Source: Arthrobacter sp. MYb227
GTDB taxonomy: Bacteria; Actinomycetota; Actinomycetes; Actinomycetales; Micrococcaceae
NCBI RefSeq assembly: GCF_002975435.1
Contig: NZ_PCPT01000002.1
Location: 248,001 to 312,000, forward strand
Length of the DNA: 64,000 bases
Direction of reading: 5' to 3'
In this document: positions 8,416 through 17,496 of the stretch, one piece after another
Position numbering within the stretch: position 1 is the stretch's first letter
Layout: each line of letters starts with the position of its first letter
Program-made: the position numbers and the translations under genes
Notes under the pieces: model-generated
Seen by the model: the letters and a program-made list of their open reading frames with translations, nothing else
What the model was told of the DNA's origin: nothing
Database searches by the model: none

Positions 8416-9275
8416 GCCTTGCCACCCTTGGTGAGATCGGTGAGGAATTCATTGATAACGTCCCAGGTCTGGGTCGGCTGGCTGATATTGGGGCTGTGCT
8501 TGGAATCCATGACCACGGCCTTGGCCTGCGGCAAGAACTCCTGCAGGTTGGTGCTCCAACCGGACTCAAACAAGGTGTCATCCTTGCCCTCAATCAGCAG
8601 GGCCGGGGTGGTGACGCCGGTCAGGTTGCCAGGGTAAGGATCGGCGGGACGCTCAACCTTCATGGCTTCCGGGACCACGGTGTGCGGGGCCTTCATGCAA
8701 GCGAAGTGGCCCGGGGCGGTGGCCCAGCGCATGCGTGCTTCGAGCTGTGCCGACTTATCGTCAAATGATTCGCAGAGGAAATCAACGATTTCTTCCAAAC
8801 GTTCCGGTGTGCCATCAAAGTCACCGATCTTGGCAAGGTCGGCTCCACGCCAGGCGCCACCGGTGCCGGCAATGGTCGTCACCGAGGCAATGCGCTCACG
8901 CAATGCCGGATTGGTCAACGCACGTAGGGTCAGCGAGCCACCAAAGGAGTTACCCACAAGGTGAACCGGCTCGGTGATGCCCAGGTGATCAAGCAGCGAG
9001 AACAGGTGAGTCAGGCGGAAAGCGAACGGCGAAACATCGAGACGGATGGACTTTGCCGATCCGCCGTAGCCGAGCAGATCCGGTGCGATGACACGGAACT
9101 TCTCTGCTGCCAAGGGCAGTAGATCGCCCCAGGTGACATCGGCTGCGCCGCCCCAGGCGCCATCGTGTAGGAACACGACGGGGACGCCGTCGGTCGGGCC
9201 GCCGGTGAGGAAACGAGTTTCAAGATTGGCGATGACCTCGGTGGTCTCGGTAATGACTGGTGTTTGCGTTAGCAA
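8412..9275 (-). CDS. Alpha/beta hydrolase (MhpC-type fold)
   Basis: About 287 aa. Fold signatures: HDGAWGG oxyanion-hole region, nucleophile elbow GNSFGG, an acid in EGKDDTLFE and the catalytic His in SKHSPN near the C-terminus. The start is taken as TTG 9275 because GGAGGGG lies six bases before it; the ATG at 9290 has no ribosome site and its own first codons form that GGAGGGG. The gene lies between a BVMO and an SDR in one leftward operon. Hydrolysis of the ester or lactone made by the BVMO is the natural job, though C-C bond hydrolases share this fold. Confidence 0.82.
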   Translation of the reverse strand: MLTQTPVITETTEVIANLETRFLTGGPTDGVPVVFLHDGAWGGAADVTWGDLLPLAAEKFRVIAPDLLGYGGSAKSIRLDVSPFAFRLTHLFSLLDHLGITEPVHLVGNSFGGSLTLRALTNPALRERIASVTTIAGTGGAWRGADLAKIGDFDGTPERLEEIVDFLCESFDDKSAQLEARMRWATAPGHFACMKAPHTVVPEAMKVERPADPYPGNLTGVTTPALLIEGKDDTLFESGWSTNLQEFLPQAKAVVMDSKHSPNISQPTQTWDVINEFLTDLTKGGKA

Positions 9276-9341
9276 GGTAAACCCCTCCATGTCTGGGAAT
9301 TATTGAGGATGTATCTGGTGTGCAATGCCCCCGGTAGGGGA

Positions 9342-11258
9342 CTAGCCCAGCTGGTAGTGCTCGGGGCGAACCTTGGAGGTGCGCTCGTAGTATTCGATGG
9401 CCGGCAGCGGCCACATGATGGTGGAGCGTCCCTCGGCGTTCATGTACCAGGAATGGGTCTTGGACCAACCCCAGGTGCGCTTGGAGCTTTCGGTGGTGAT
9501 CAGCTTGTCGTATTCCTCGAAGACGTCATCCTTCAGGTTCATTGACTTGTTGCCGGTTTCGGCAAGCAGCTGCATGGCACTGGCGATGTAGTTTGCCTGG
9601 CATTCCAGGAAGAAGACAAGGTTTCCGTGGATCACGGTGTTGGTGTTTGGGCCGTACATGCAGAAGAAGTTTGGGTAGCCCGGAAGTGCTGTGCCCAGGT
9701 AGGCGCTTGCATCGATTCCCCACTTTTCGTGCAGGTCCTGGCCACCAATGCCCTCGACTTTCATCGGGAGCAGGAAGTCCGCTGCCTTGAAGCCGGTGCC
9801 GAAGAGGATGATGTCTGCATCAAAGTGCTCATCTCCGGCCCAGACACCTGATTCGTCAATTTTCTGGACCGCATTGGAAACCAGCTGCACGTTATCGCGC
9901 TTCAGCGTGGCAACCCAAGTTCCATCATCACAGATGATGCGCTTGGCGGCGGGTGGGTAGTTGGGAACAATCTGGTCACGCAATTCGAGATCATCCCCGG
10001 CCTGGGCTTCCAGGTAAGAGGTCAAATCCTTGCGCAGCGCATCGTTTGCCGCCGAGACGGCAAGTTCTGTCGGCGGGTAGTCAAGATCAACCGTTGCCGC
10101 CGGAAGGTTACCGATCAAGCGTGGAAGGAAGATCGAGAAACGGTAGAACGCACGGTACTGGTTCAGCTTGTCCATGAGCCAGCGTTCACCGGAGGCTACT
10201 TCCTGACGTAAGACCGGGGTATCGCGTAGCCACGGGGCGCTGCGCTGGAAGATGGTGACCTTGGAAGCTACCTTGGCAACGGCCGGAGCAAACTGCAGTG
10301 CCGAGGCACCGGTGCCAATGACGGCAACCTTCTTGCCGGTGAAATCAAGATCGTGATCCCACTTGGCCGAGTGAACCTTGGGGCCGGTGAAGGTATCAAG
10401 GCCCGGCAGGTTTGGAATCGAGGGGCGGTTGAGCTGGCCTACGGCGCTGACCACGGTGCGCGAAGAAACCGAGCCGACATTGCCGTTCAGGTCCTTAGTT
10501 TCCAGCGTCCAGGTGCTGGTCTCCTCATTCCACTTAGCTGCGGTAACCTCGGTGCCGAAGACTACGTGCTCAAGCAGGCCGTTGTCCGCGGCGAAGTTGT
10601 GCAGGTAGTTGTGGATGCGATCCTGGCGGCCGTAGTGGGTCTCCCAGTTGAACTGGCGGAAGGAGTAGGTGTAGATGTGGCTGCGTACGTCGGTACGGCA
10701 ATCCGGGTAGGTGTTCTCCCACCAGGTGCCACCAACGCCCATGCTCTTTTCAATGATGGTGAAAGGAACTCCTGCCTGCTTCAAACGCAGTGCTGCGAGC
10801 AGGCCGGAGAAACCGGTGCCAATGACGGTAGCGGTTAATCCGCTATCCGGGGCAACCTCATTCAAGTTCCACTGTGGGGCACGTGGGTCACCCTCATTGG
10901 AAGTAAAGGCAACCTTTGACAAGGTCAGCGCGTCTTCATTGACGCCGCCCATGAGCCAGATGGCAAGTTCCTGACGCATCTGATCGCTTGGGTATTCGGC
11001 CCACTCGGCCTGGTTGGCAAGATGTGGTGCTAATAGTTCAAGGCATAGGGCACGAGCCTTGGATTCTTCCTCGGCACTGATTCCGCTCAGGGGAAGCTTA
11101 GGAAGGGTAGGGCGCCATTCGTCCTTGAGCACGCTGGTATCCCCGGTGACATGAGCGGTGAGCATGACCAAGGCCGGGATCTGGGCAGATTCAATGTGTT
11201 CGGTGAGTTCTGCCAGCGTAATGCTCGGTGCTGACGTGCTGGTGATGGTGGTGTTCAT
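9342..11258 (-). CDS. Baeyer-Villiger monooxygenase, 4-hydroxyacetophenone monooxygenase-like (copy A)
   Basis: 638 aa, the size of HapE-type BVMOs, with the extra N-terminal domain of about 140 residues found in that group (IPALVMLTAHVTGD segment). It has an FAD-binding GTGFSG at residues 147-152, GGTWWENTYPDCRTDV near 177-191, the BVMO fingerprint FTGPKVHSAKWD at 290-301 and an NADPH-site GTGAS at 315-319. The enzymes use NADPH, FAD and O2 to turn ketones, often aryl ketones, into esters. The start is ATG 11258 after TTTGGAG; a frame extension to 11276 lacks a site. Hydrolase genes lie on both sides. The paralogue at 45881-47806 is alike over its whole length. Confidence 0.9.
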   Translation of the reverse strand: MNTTITSTSAPSITLAELTEHIESAQIPALVMLTAHVTGDTSVLKDEWRPTLPKLPLSGISAEEESKARALCLELLAPHLANQAEWAEYPSDQMRQELAIWLMGGVNEDALTLSKVAFTSNEGDPRAPQWNLNEVAPDSGLTATVIGTGFSGLLAALRLKQAGVPFTIIEKSMGVGGTWWENTYPDCRTDVRSHIYTYSFRQFNWETHYGRQDRIHNYLHNFAADNGLLEHVVFGTEVTAAKWNEETSTWTLETKDLNGNVGSVSSRTVVSAVGQLNRPSIPNLPGLDTFTGPKVHSAKWDHDLDFTGKKVAVIGTGASALQFAPAVAKVASKVTIFQRSAPWLRDTPVLRQEVASGERWLMDKLNQYRAFYRFSIFLPRLIGNLPAATVDLDYPPTELAVSAANDALRKDLTSYLEAQAGDDLELRDQIVPNYPPAAKRIICDDGTWVATLKRDNVQLVSNAVQKIDESGVWAGDEHFDADIILFGTGFKAADFLLPMKVEGIGGQDLHEKWGIDASAYLGTALPGYPNFFCMYGPNTNTVIHGNLVFFLECQANYIASAMQLLAETGNKSMNLKDDVFEEYDKLITTESSKRTWGWSKTHSWYMNAEGRSTIMWPLPAIEYYERTSKVRPEHYQLG

Positions 11259-11315
11259 GGTTTCTCCAAAGAGCAAGAAGTTAATGAGTCGTAAGTTTTT
11301 TCAATGCGAGGAAGC

Positions 11316-12131
11316 TTAGGCACGGTCCCAGTTAGCTAGCCCGTCAAGGAATGGACGGATGGTCTTGGCAACTTCTTCAGGGTTTTCGAAGGCCACCAGG
11401 TGACCTCCGTTCGCGTAGAGCAACTGTGCGCCCTTAGTCGAGGCAGCTAGTGCTTCGATGGTTGCCTGGGGGGTGCTCTTGTCATTGCTTCCACCAATGA
11501 CCAAGGTCGGTGGGGGAGTGTCTGTGGCAAAATCGCCAACGCTAGTCATTGCCTCAAAGTAAGCACCAATGGTCTCGCCGCCGGCTCCACGGAATTGCGC
11601 ACTGGCTCGTGCCACGAGTGGATCGGTGCGATCCTTGGACTTCTCACCAAACCAGCGGTACATGGTTGTTTCATCGGCGGCTTCAAGTCCGCCTTCGGCA
11701 CGTACCTCGGCGGCCCGGGCCGAAATAGCCTGAGTCGAGGTGGCGTTGTAGCCGCCGCTGGTGGCCATCAAGATCTGCGCATCAACACGGTCCGGGTAGA
11801 GCCCTGTTACTGCCTGGGCGACCATACCGCCCAGAGAGATTCCGAGGATGACCGAGGACTCGATACCTTCGGCATCCCACATTGCGGCAATATCTTGGGC
11901 AACAAGCTTTAGGGAAATCGGGGTTGAGCCGGCGATGCTTTGACCGTGTCCGCGAAAGTCCGGAGCCAACAAGCGGTATTCCGGGCCCAATGCTGCGGCA
12001 AGCGGCTCGTACCAGGACCCATCGAGGGCAAGGGAGTGCAACACCGTGATGAGTTTCGGGCCGGAACCGTACTGGCGGTACACGACTGTGCTTTGGTCAG
12101 CACCCTGAATGTTCTTTAATGTCTTAGGCAA
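11316..12131 (-). CDS. Alpha/beta hydrolase (3-oxoadipate enol-lactonase-like)
   Basis: 271 aa. Features of the PcaD/lactonase side of the fold: LHSLALDGSWYEPL, DFRGHGQS, nucleophile elbow GISLGG, an acid in GGSNDKSTP and the catalytic His in NGGHLVAFENPEEV. The start appears to be TTG 12131 with only a weak purine run before it. It is in the leftward operon, between the ABC ATPase and the BVMO. A lactonase or esterase acting on the Baeyer-Villiger product is likely. The true ring size or ester is not predictable. It is only distantly similar to the hydrolase at 8412-9275, so the two probably act on different intermediates. Confidence 0.8.
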   Translation of the reverse strand: MPKTLKNIQGADQSTVVYRQYGSGPKLITVLHSLALDGSWYEPLAAALGPEYRLLAPDFRGHGQSIAGSTPISLKLVAQDIAAMWDAEGIESSVILGISLGGMVAQAVTGLYPDRVDAQILMATSGGYNATSTQAISARAAEVRAEGGLEAADETTMYRWFGEKSKDRTDPLVARASAQFRGAGGETIGAYFEAMTSVGDFATDTPPPTLVIGGSNDKSTPQATIEALAASTKGAQLLYANGGHLVAFENPEEVAKTIRPFLDGLANWDRA

Positions 12132-12174
12132 TTTCTTACGCTACTTTTCTTCGTTGAAAATCTTGGCGCGGGGC

Positions 12175-13068
12175 TTAGGAGTTCTTGTTCTCTTCGCGCA
12201 AGCGTTCTTCGGCCAGATCAACTTCCTGGCGCAGGCGATCGGACATCTCATGGAAGTAATTCTTAAAGACATCCGAGTCGCGACGCATTTCCTGGCGACG
12301 GGGACGCTCAAGATCAATCTTCATATCCACAACCATGCGTCCCGGGCGGCTGGCCATCAGGATTACACGGTCTGAAAGCAGGATAGCTTCTTCTAAGTCG
12401 TGGGTCACAAAGATGACGGTGGGGCGCTCCGCTTCCCACAGGCCGGTAAATTCTTCCTGCTGGATGGCACGGGTCTGTGCATCAAGTGCTGCGAACGGTT
12501 CATCCATGAGCAGTACTTTGGGGTTCTGGACCAAGGTGCGGGCAATGGCAACACGCTGGCGCATGCCCTGGGACAGGTGCAAGACATCGGACTCTGCGAA
12601 CTCGTGCAGACGAACCTTGCGTAGCCATTCCTCGGCGCGTACCTTGCGTTCGTCAGCTGGAACGCCTCGGACCTCCATGCCGAGTTCCACGTTTGAACGC
12701 ACGCGGCGCCAGGGGAGCAATGCATCACGGGCAAAAAGGAATGCTGCCTCATTGCTGCCGGTGCGGATTGGCTTGCCATCAATTTCTACGCTGCCGGCAC
12801 GTGGCTTGAGCAGGTTTCCGACCATTCCAAGTGCGGTGGTCTTGCCGCAACCCGAAGGGCCGACGATGCTGACAAACTCGGAAGGCTCAATGCGCAGGTT
12901 GAAATCGTTCAGAACGCGGACCGGGCGGTTTCCGTGCAGGAAGCTGTGGTTCACGTTCTTGAACTCGACAGAAACGCCTTGGGCGGTCTTGGCCTGTTTG
13001 GTTGCTCCAGCTAGTTGGCTCACGGGAATCTCACTCTCATTGCTCGAGCGAAGGGTGGTGTTCAACAA
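12175..13068 (-). CDS. ABC transporter ATP-binding protein, nitrate/sulfonate/taurine type
   Basis: 297-aa ATPase of the SsuB/TauB class. Walker A GPSGCGKTT, a Q-loop region around FARDALLPWRRV, signature LSQGMRQR, Walker B VLLMDEP, a D-loop and switch His in FVTHDLEEA. The frame opens at TTG 13068/13065, about 4-7 bases after GGAG; a GTG at 13023 after GAGAGTGAG is an alternative that would remove a nonconserved tail. It energises an importer with the permease at 14289-15140 and the lipoproteins at 24096 and 50020. It is the first gene of the leftward operon, facing the SDR/permease operon across a shared control region with a T-N11-A palindrome. Confidence 0.88.
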   Translation of the reverse strand: MLNTTLRSSNESEIPVSQLAGATKQAKTAQGVSVEFKNVNHSFLHGNRPVRVLNDFNLRIEPSEFVSIVGPSGCGKTTALGMVGNLLKPRAGSVEIDGKPIRTGSNEAAFLFARDALLPWRRVRSNVELGMEVRGVPADERKVRAEEWLRKVRLHEFAESDVLHLSQGMRQRVAIARTLVQNPKVLLMDEPFAALDAQTRAIQQEEFTGLWEAERPTVIFVTHDLEEAILLSDRVILMASRPGRMVVDMKIDLERPRRQEMRRDSDVFKNYFHEMSDRLRQEVDLAEERLREENKNS

Positions 13069-13269
13069 TTCGCTCCAAACGACTAGGACTTACTTGGCTT
13101 ATTTCTAGGGGTCTAATTCATGAGGTGTAACGCGGAAAAATCCGGCTAGCTTGCTGTGCTCAAAGCGTCGGAAAATTGGCTTCATATCCTGTGGTGCGCG
13201 TCACTCATCAGTCCATGAATCGTTCAACACCTTGAGGAGTGAGTCAAGGTAAAAGTGGGTAGAACGGAG

Positions 13270-13284
13270 CTATCGCAACGATAG
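13270..13284. promoter_or_regulatory. LysR-type binding box (T-N11-A palindrome)
   Basis: CTATCGCAACGATAG is a perfect 6-3-6 inverted repeat containing TATCG-N3-CGATA, a textbook T-N11-A box. It lies in the 341-nt divergent control region (13069-13409) between the ABC ATPase operon and the SDR/permease operon. The same arms occur at 49322-49336. It is the likely target of the LysR-type regulator at 16256-17173. Confidence 0.6.
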
Positions 13285-13409
13285 GTCTTTTCTTATTGCT
13301 CGGGCACCAGATAGCGGACAAGCTTTCTCAAACGCACCATTCTTGGGAAGTGCCTTGGGCTGAATCCAGCCAGCGCATCCCGTGCAACCATTCTTCAGGA
13401 GGAAGAACG

Positions 13410-14246
13410 ATGACTAACGTCGCAACCCAGACCAGCACCAAAAAGGTTGGTATAGCTACCTTTGATTTCTCAGGTCAGGTAGTCATTATCACCGGCGCCA
13501 CCGGCGGGATCGGTTCGGCGTTGGCGGAAAAGTACGCCGAGGCCGGAGCCAACCTAGTACTTCACGGGCGTAAGGCAGAAACCCTGCAGGAACGCGTTGA
13601 ACGAGTCGAAGAACTCGGTGCTCAGGCAACGCTGGTGACCGGAAATATTAAGGAACCAGAAACCGCTCAGGCACTGGTTGCCGCAGCCATGGAAAAGTTT
13701 GGCCGCATCGATGTACTGATCAATAACGCCGGTGGAAACTTTGCTGCACGCCTCGAAGATCTCTCGGTCAACGCCTGGAACGCAACCATCGGAACCAACC
13801 TTTCCGGTGCCTTCTACACCGCTTGCGCCGTGCTTCCGGTATTCGAAAAGCAGGGTGGCGGTGTGATCATCAACGTCGGCTCCGGCTCGGCAAACTACGC
13901 CCACCCGATGCGTGGTGCCTACGCCGCAGCCAAGGCCGGGCTCGCCTCATTGACCAAGACCATGTCTTGGGAATGGGCGGATCGTGGCATTCGCGCCAAC
14001 TGCGTGGAGCCCGGTGCAACCCTTACCCCATCCTCACGTTTTGCTAATGAGGATGTTGAAAAGTCCTTCGGCGAATTCCTCGCCCTGGGCCGCGTTGGCC
14101 TGCCCGAAGAGGTAGCCGACGCATGCATTTACCTGTCTTCGGATGCGGCAAGCTTCATTACCGGCACCGTACTGCAGGTTACCGGTGGTCCGCACACTTC
14201 GTCCCCACTGGACTCGAAGCTTGTGCGCGCACCACGCGAAGACTAA
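13410..14246 (+). CDS. Short-chain dehydrogenase/reductase
   Basis: 278 aa from ATG 13410, directly behind AGGAGGAAGAACG; a frame extension to 13296 has no signal. It has a classical SDR layout: GATGGIG, NNAGG, catalytic Ser in VGSGSAN and YAAAK, then a C-terminal GTVLQVTGG. The region ECPGATLTPSSR after the active site fits a substrate lid. It is the first gene of the rightward operon with the ABC permease 42 nt on. Probable job: NAD(P)-linked oxidation of a ring or side-chain alcohol in the catabolic path. One of five SDRs in the island, so individual roles cannot be assigned from sequence. Confidence 0.85.
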   Translation: MTNVATQTSTKKVGIATFDFSGQVVIITGATGGIGSALAEKYAEAGANLVLHGRKAETLQERVERVEELGAQATLVTGNIKEPETAQALVAAAMEKFGRIDVLINNAGGNFAARLEDLSVNAWNATIGTNLSGAFYTACAVLPVFEKQGGGVIINVGSGSANYAHPMRGAYAAAKAGLASLTKTMSWEWADRGIRANCVEPGATLTPSSRFANEDVEKSFGEFLALGRVGLPEEVADACIYLSSDAASFITGTVLQVTGGPHTSSPLDSKLVRAPRED

Positions 14247-14288
14247 TCCAAAAAGCTTCACCGAAGACTGAAGGAAAAAGGTACTGAC

Positions 14289-15140
14289 ATGGCAACCACA
14301 ACTCCCACTGGGGGCGTAGCAGCATTAGCCAATGGGCTCGCGTACGATGACAGTTCAATCCTTGCCGAACGCCGCAAACGCAAGGTCCAGCAGACGCTTT
14401 CCGTGTGGGGTCTGCGCGTTGGAGTGCTAGCTGCATTCGTGCTTCTGTGGGGCACGGCTGTGCAACAGGGGTGGATGGATAAAACCCTCATTTCCACCCC
14501 CATCGATGTTGCCACAAAGTTTGTCACCCAGCTTGCCGATTCCACCTTCTGGGTTGACGTGCTGGCGACCTTCTCCGGTGCGATGGCAGGTCTAATCGCC
14601 GGTGCGGTGCTCGGCATTCTTGCCGGTGTAGTCTTCGCTCGCGTCGAGGTCCTGCACATTGCCGCCAGGCCGTTCCTGACTCTGATGAACTCGTTGCCAC
14701 GCCCGGCGTTGGCCCCGATCTTCATTCTTTGGTTTGGTCTTGGCTTTGGGCCGAAGGCACTGGTTGCCTTCTCGGTGGTCTTCTTCGTGCTGATGACCAG
14801 CACCATGGGCGCACTGCAGGCGCTGGATCATGACATTAAACAGTTGACTCAGTCCCTGGGCATGAGCAAGGCGCAGCGTTTCTTCAAGATTGAACTGCCA
14901 TCCGCGCTTCCTTCCATCATTGGTGGTCTGCGACTGGGTGCCGTGTACTCCGTTCTTGGTGCGGTGGTCTCCGAAATGGTCGGCGCCTACACGGGTCTTG
15001 GCCAACGACTGGTGGTTGTTACAAACAACTTCCAGGTTGCCGAAACCTTCGCCATTCTGCTGGCCATGGGCTTACTTTCGATGGCACTTGACGCCTCAAT
15101 TTCGGGGCTGCAAAAAGTCGTCACCAACATGACCCGCTAG
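14289..15140 (+). CDS. ABC transporter permease, nitrate/sulfonate/taurine type
   Basis: 283-aa inner-membrane permease of the SsuC/TauC class with about six hydrophobic segments. The EAA-type loop that contacts the ATPase is seen as SLGMSKAQRFFKIELPSALP near residues 196-215, and the conserved NSLPRPALAPIFILWFGLG lies before it. Ribosome site AAGGAAAAAGG. It follows the SDR gene and is ended by a strong terminator at 15175-15227. Partners are the ATPase across the divergent promoter and the two substrate-binding lipoproteins. The ATPase, permease and binding protein lie in three different operons, which is unusual for this family. Confidence 0.88.
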   Translation: MATTTPTGGVAALANGLAYDDSSILAERRKRKVQQTLSVWGLRVGVLAAFVLLWGTAVQQGWMDKTLISTPIDVATKFVTQLADSTFWVDVLATFSGAMAGLIAGAVLGILAGVVFARVEVLHIAARPFLTLMNSLPRPALAPIFILWFGLGFGPKALVAFSVVFFVLMTSTMGALQALDHDIKQLTQSLGMSKAQRFFKIELPSALPSIIGGLRLGAVYSVLGAVVSEMVGAYTGLGQRLVVVTNNFQVAETFAILLAMGLLSMALDASISGLQKVVTNMTR

Positions 15141-15174
15141 GAAAGATACGCATTTATTCAATGAAGCATGACTA

Positions 15175-15227
15175 ACAGATACCGACCCCTCGAGCAAAGC
15201 CGCTCGAGAGGTCGGTATCTGTTTTTC
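15175..15227 (+). terminator. Rho-independent terminator
   Basis: Nearly perfect 21-bp stem, arms ACAGATACCGACC...GAGC (15175-15195) and GCTCGAG...ATCTGT (15202-15222), loop AAAGCC, then TTTTT. It ends the SDR/permease operon. Confidence 0.9.
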
Positions 15228-15259
15228 TGTCCGAAGATTATCGAGGAGACCCCATAACC

Positions 15260-16120
15260 ATGAGCACTTCCACCACCAAAAATGCCCCCATCCACGCGCC
15301 ATGGCCAGCTCGGATCCAAGCAGATGCGGCGTTGCCTGCACATCAGGTCCCACATGAAGGACTCTTCCGCTTTGATGGCAAGAGCTTTGTAGTCCTTGGT
15401 GCCGGAGGAGGAGTTGGCGAACATATTTCCCGCACGATCGCTGCCCTAGGTGGCAAGGTTTTATGTGTTGATCGTGAAGCGGCTGCGGTGCAAGCGTTGG
15501 CCGAGGATCTGGGCATGCCCTACGTTGCTGCAGATATCACCACGGAGCTGGGTTTGGCTGGAATCGCCGAATCTGCACGTCGCGAGTTCGGAGTGATCTC
15601 CGGCTATGTTGATGTCATTGGACAGATGTTCCGCAAAGAAATCACCGAATATTCCCTCGAAGACTGGGAAAAGGATTTCACGGTAAATTTGGGCCACGCA
15701 TTCTTGGCGGCCAAACATTTGGTGCCCCTGATGGATGGCGGAGCAATTGTGCATATTTCAAGTTCCGTTGCAGCCCGAGGTGGGCTCATGGCCCCGGGCT
15801 ATGGGCCAGCAAAAATGGCTTTGGAGGTCTGGGTGAAGCAGTTGGCGGCAGTTCACGGACCACGCGGTATCCGCGTCAATGCGGTGGCACCGGGCCTATT
15901 TCTCTCCCCACGCGTCGAGGCGCGCGGCCACAGCCAAGCGGAGCTGAAAGAACTTACCTCACGCCCCTCGCTGGGACGATTGGGGCAACCCTATGAAATC
16001 GCCGGTGCCGTAGCTTTCCTGCTATCCCCGGCGGCCGGCTACATTACCGGCACCACTATCCCCGTCGAAGGTGGAGCCCTGTCCCGGGATTCAACCGGTG
16101 TGGATGCCATCATGAAGTAA
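15260..16120 (+). CDS. SDR family oxidoreductase with divergent NAG motif
   Basis: 286 aa from ATG 15260 behind CGAGGAGACC. The N-terminal 45 residues precede a Rossmann strand with GAGGGVGEHIS. The usual NNAG is replaced by VDVIGQM, while Ser in HISSSVAARGG and YGPAK are kept, so catalysis should still be possible. The C-terminus has the standard GTTIPVEGG. It follows the terminator of the previous operon and precedes the LysR gene by 135 nt, so it may have its own promoter. Substrate unknown; presumably another alcohol/ketone or diol step in the same catabolic route. Confidence 0.8.
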   Translation: MSTSTTKNAPIHAPWPARIQADAALPAHQVPHEGLFRFDGKSFVVLGAGGGVGEHISRTIAALGGKVLCVDREAAAVQALAEDLGMPYVAADITTELGLAGIAESARREFGVISGYVDVIGQMFRKEITEYSLEDWEKDFTVNLGHAFLAAKHLVPLMDGGAIVHISSSVAARGGLMAPGYGPAKMALEVWVKQLAAVHGPRGIRVNAVAPGLFLSPRVEARGHSQAELKELTSRPSLGRLGQPYEIAGAVAFLLSPAAGYITGTTIPVEGGALSRDSTGVDAIMK

Positions 16121-16255
16121 CAAACCGAACGGTTAGTCAGGCAGTCGGAGAAATACTGCGACCCCGTGGACTGAAAATCAGAAAGAAGCTGTAACCTTGC
16201 GGGTGTTACACGTCACAGGCCTGACCCCCAAGAAGGCCTGACAAAGGAGAAAAAC

Positions 16256-17173
16256 ATGAGATTCGCACAGTTACGCTACCTAGAGGCGGCGCTACGAACC
16301 GGATCTTTTAGGCAGGCGGCCAAGGAATTGGATATCTCGCAGCCAACAATTACCAACCAGGTTCAGCGCCTCGAGGAAGACTTGGGCGTGGTGCTAGTGA
16401 CCCGCGGAGCCAAGGGCGTGAAACCAACCTATGCCGCCGAGCGGATCTTGCCGCACGTGATCGCGGCCGTACAGGCCGAACGCATGCTCCGTGAGGAAGC
16501 TAGCGCCATTAGTGGACTCAAGCTCGGTACCGTCAAGCTCGGGACAGTCCCCGCGGCTTCACAGACGATCCTGCCCAAGGTGGTTCAGCGGCTACTCACC
16601 GATTATCCTAATGTGCGCTTCGACGTTGATGAGGGTCCCTCGAAGATGGTTGCCCGGGGTGTGCTCAGTGGCCAATTCGATGTGGGGCTGGTGACCCGCC
16701 TGCCAGGTATCGAACTCACTCCGGCCGAGGGGGCCCTGCTGCACCATATAGATCTACTGTCCGGGCGTCTGGTACTTGCGGTTCCCGAGGGACACCCGCT
16801 GGCGGAAAAGGATGAATTTGATCCCGCCGACCTCGAAGGTGAGCCAATGATCTTCCCCGCCGAGTCGAGCATTTTGCGTGCCGCCTTTGAGAAACTGTTC
16901 GAAGGGCTTGAAGCTCGCGTGGTTTACTCAACCCCGAACGCCGAGGCTTCCCAGGCCATGGTGCGCGCTGGCGTTGGCATTTGCATGGCTAACACGCTGC
17001 TCGATTCAACGGTCAGCGGAAACGGTGTCTCACTGGTTCCGCTGCCCTACGACTGGGCGTATGCGAAGACCTCGGCGATCGTGCGTAAGGACGAAGCGCG
17101 CTCCTCGGCAGTACAGGCACTATTGCGCCTTTTGCGCGAATCAACCAAGGGTTACGTGCCCAACGGCAAGTAA
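16256..17173 (+). CDS. LysR family transcriptional regulator
   Basis: 305 aa. The N-terminal winged HTH is typical (LRYLEAALRTGSFRQAAKELDISQPTITNQVQRLEEDLG), followed by the effector-binding domain with KLGTVKLGTVPAASQTILPKV and a second half with SGRLVLAVPEGHPLA and AMVRAGVGIC. Ribosome site AAAGGAG. LysR proteins bind T-N11-A boxes and usually respond to a pathway intermediate. Boxes that fit occur at 13270-13284, 37695-37707 and 49322-49336, with half-sites at 17358-17376. I infer that this protein controls the importer, acyl-CoA and P450 operons. It ends before a strong terminator. Confidence 0.87.
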   Translation: MRFAQLRYLEAALRTGSFRQAAKELDISQPTITNQVQRLEEDLGVVLVTRGAKGVKPTYAAERILPHVIAAVQAERMLREEASAISGLKLGTVKLGTVPAASQTILPKVVQRLLTDYPNVRFDVDEGPSKMVARGVLSGQFDVGLVTRLPGIELTPAEGALLHHIDLLSGRLVLAVPEGHPLAEKDEFDPADLEGEPMIFPAESSILRAAFEKLFEGLEARVVYSTPNAEASQAMVRAGVGICMANTLLDSTVSGNGVSLVPLPYDWAYAKTSAIVRKDEARSSAVQALLRLLRESTKGYVPNGK

Positions 17174-17196
17174 CTTTTCCGCCGACTTAACAGATT

Positions 17197-17250
17197 AAAG
17201 AGCTCGGTGTTCAGCGACGAAGGCAGCCGCTGCGCACCGAGCTCTTTTTT
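17197..17250 (+). terminator. Rho-independent terminator after LysR gene
   Basis: Stem AAAGAGCTCGGTG (17197-17209) with CACCGAGCTCTTT (17235-17247) and a T-run to 17250. Confidence 0.9.
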
Positions 17251-17496
17251 GTTGGCACCAAACCTCGAGACACTCAACAGGTCCTCCTGGTGCCACCCGC
17301 TGGGGGACGCTATACCGCTGCTGGACGTGGGGCGATAATGGGTGGCCCACGAGAGGGCGATAGGGGGTGCCGATAGCGCAGTGGTATCACCGTGCATCAG
17401 CAAAATTGCTTCCCATTCCCGCGGAGAATCGCGAGACTAATCTCACACCGGGCGCGAAATTGGTCGCGCTGTTCCGAATCCCAGTGAGGTGCACAG
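17251..17496 (+). promoter_or_regulatory. Control region of the acyl-CoA operon
   Basis: Gene-free DNA before the synthetase gene. Two direct copies of the half-site CGATAG lie at 17358-17363 and 17371-17376, 13 bp apart. The same hexamer forms each arm of the T-N11-A palindromes at 13270 and 49322. No full palindrome is present here. The ribosome site GTGAGGTG precedes the TTG start. Confidence 0.35.

Noticed and set aside
9342-11258. A classic 4-hydroxyacetophenone (hap) operon
   Set aside because: The BVMO fits HapE, but no hydroquinone dioxygenase or maleylacetate reductase is present in the window, so the known hap route is not supported.
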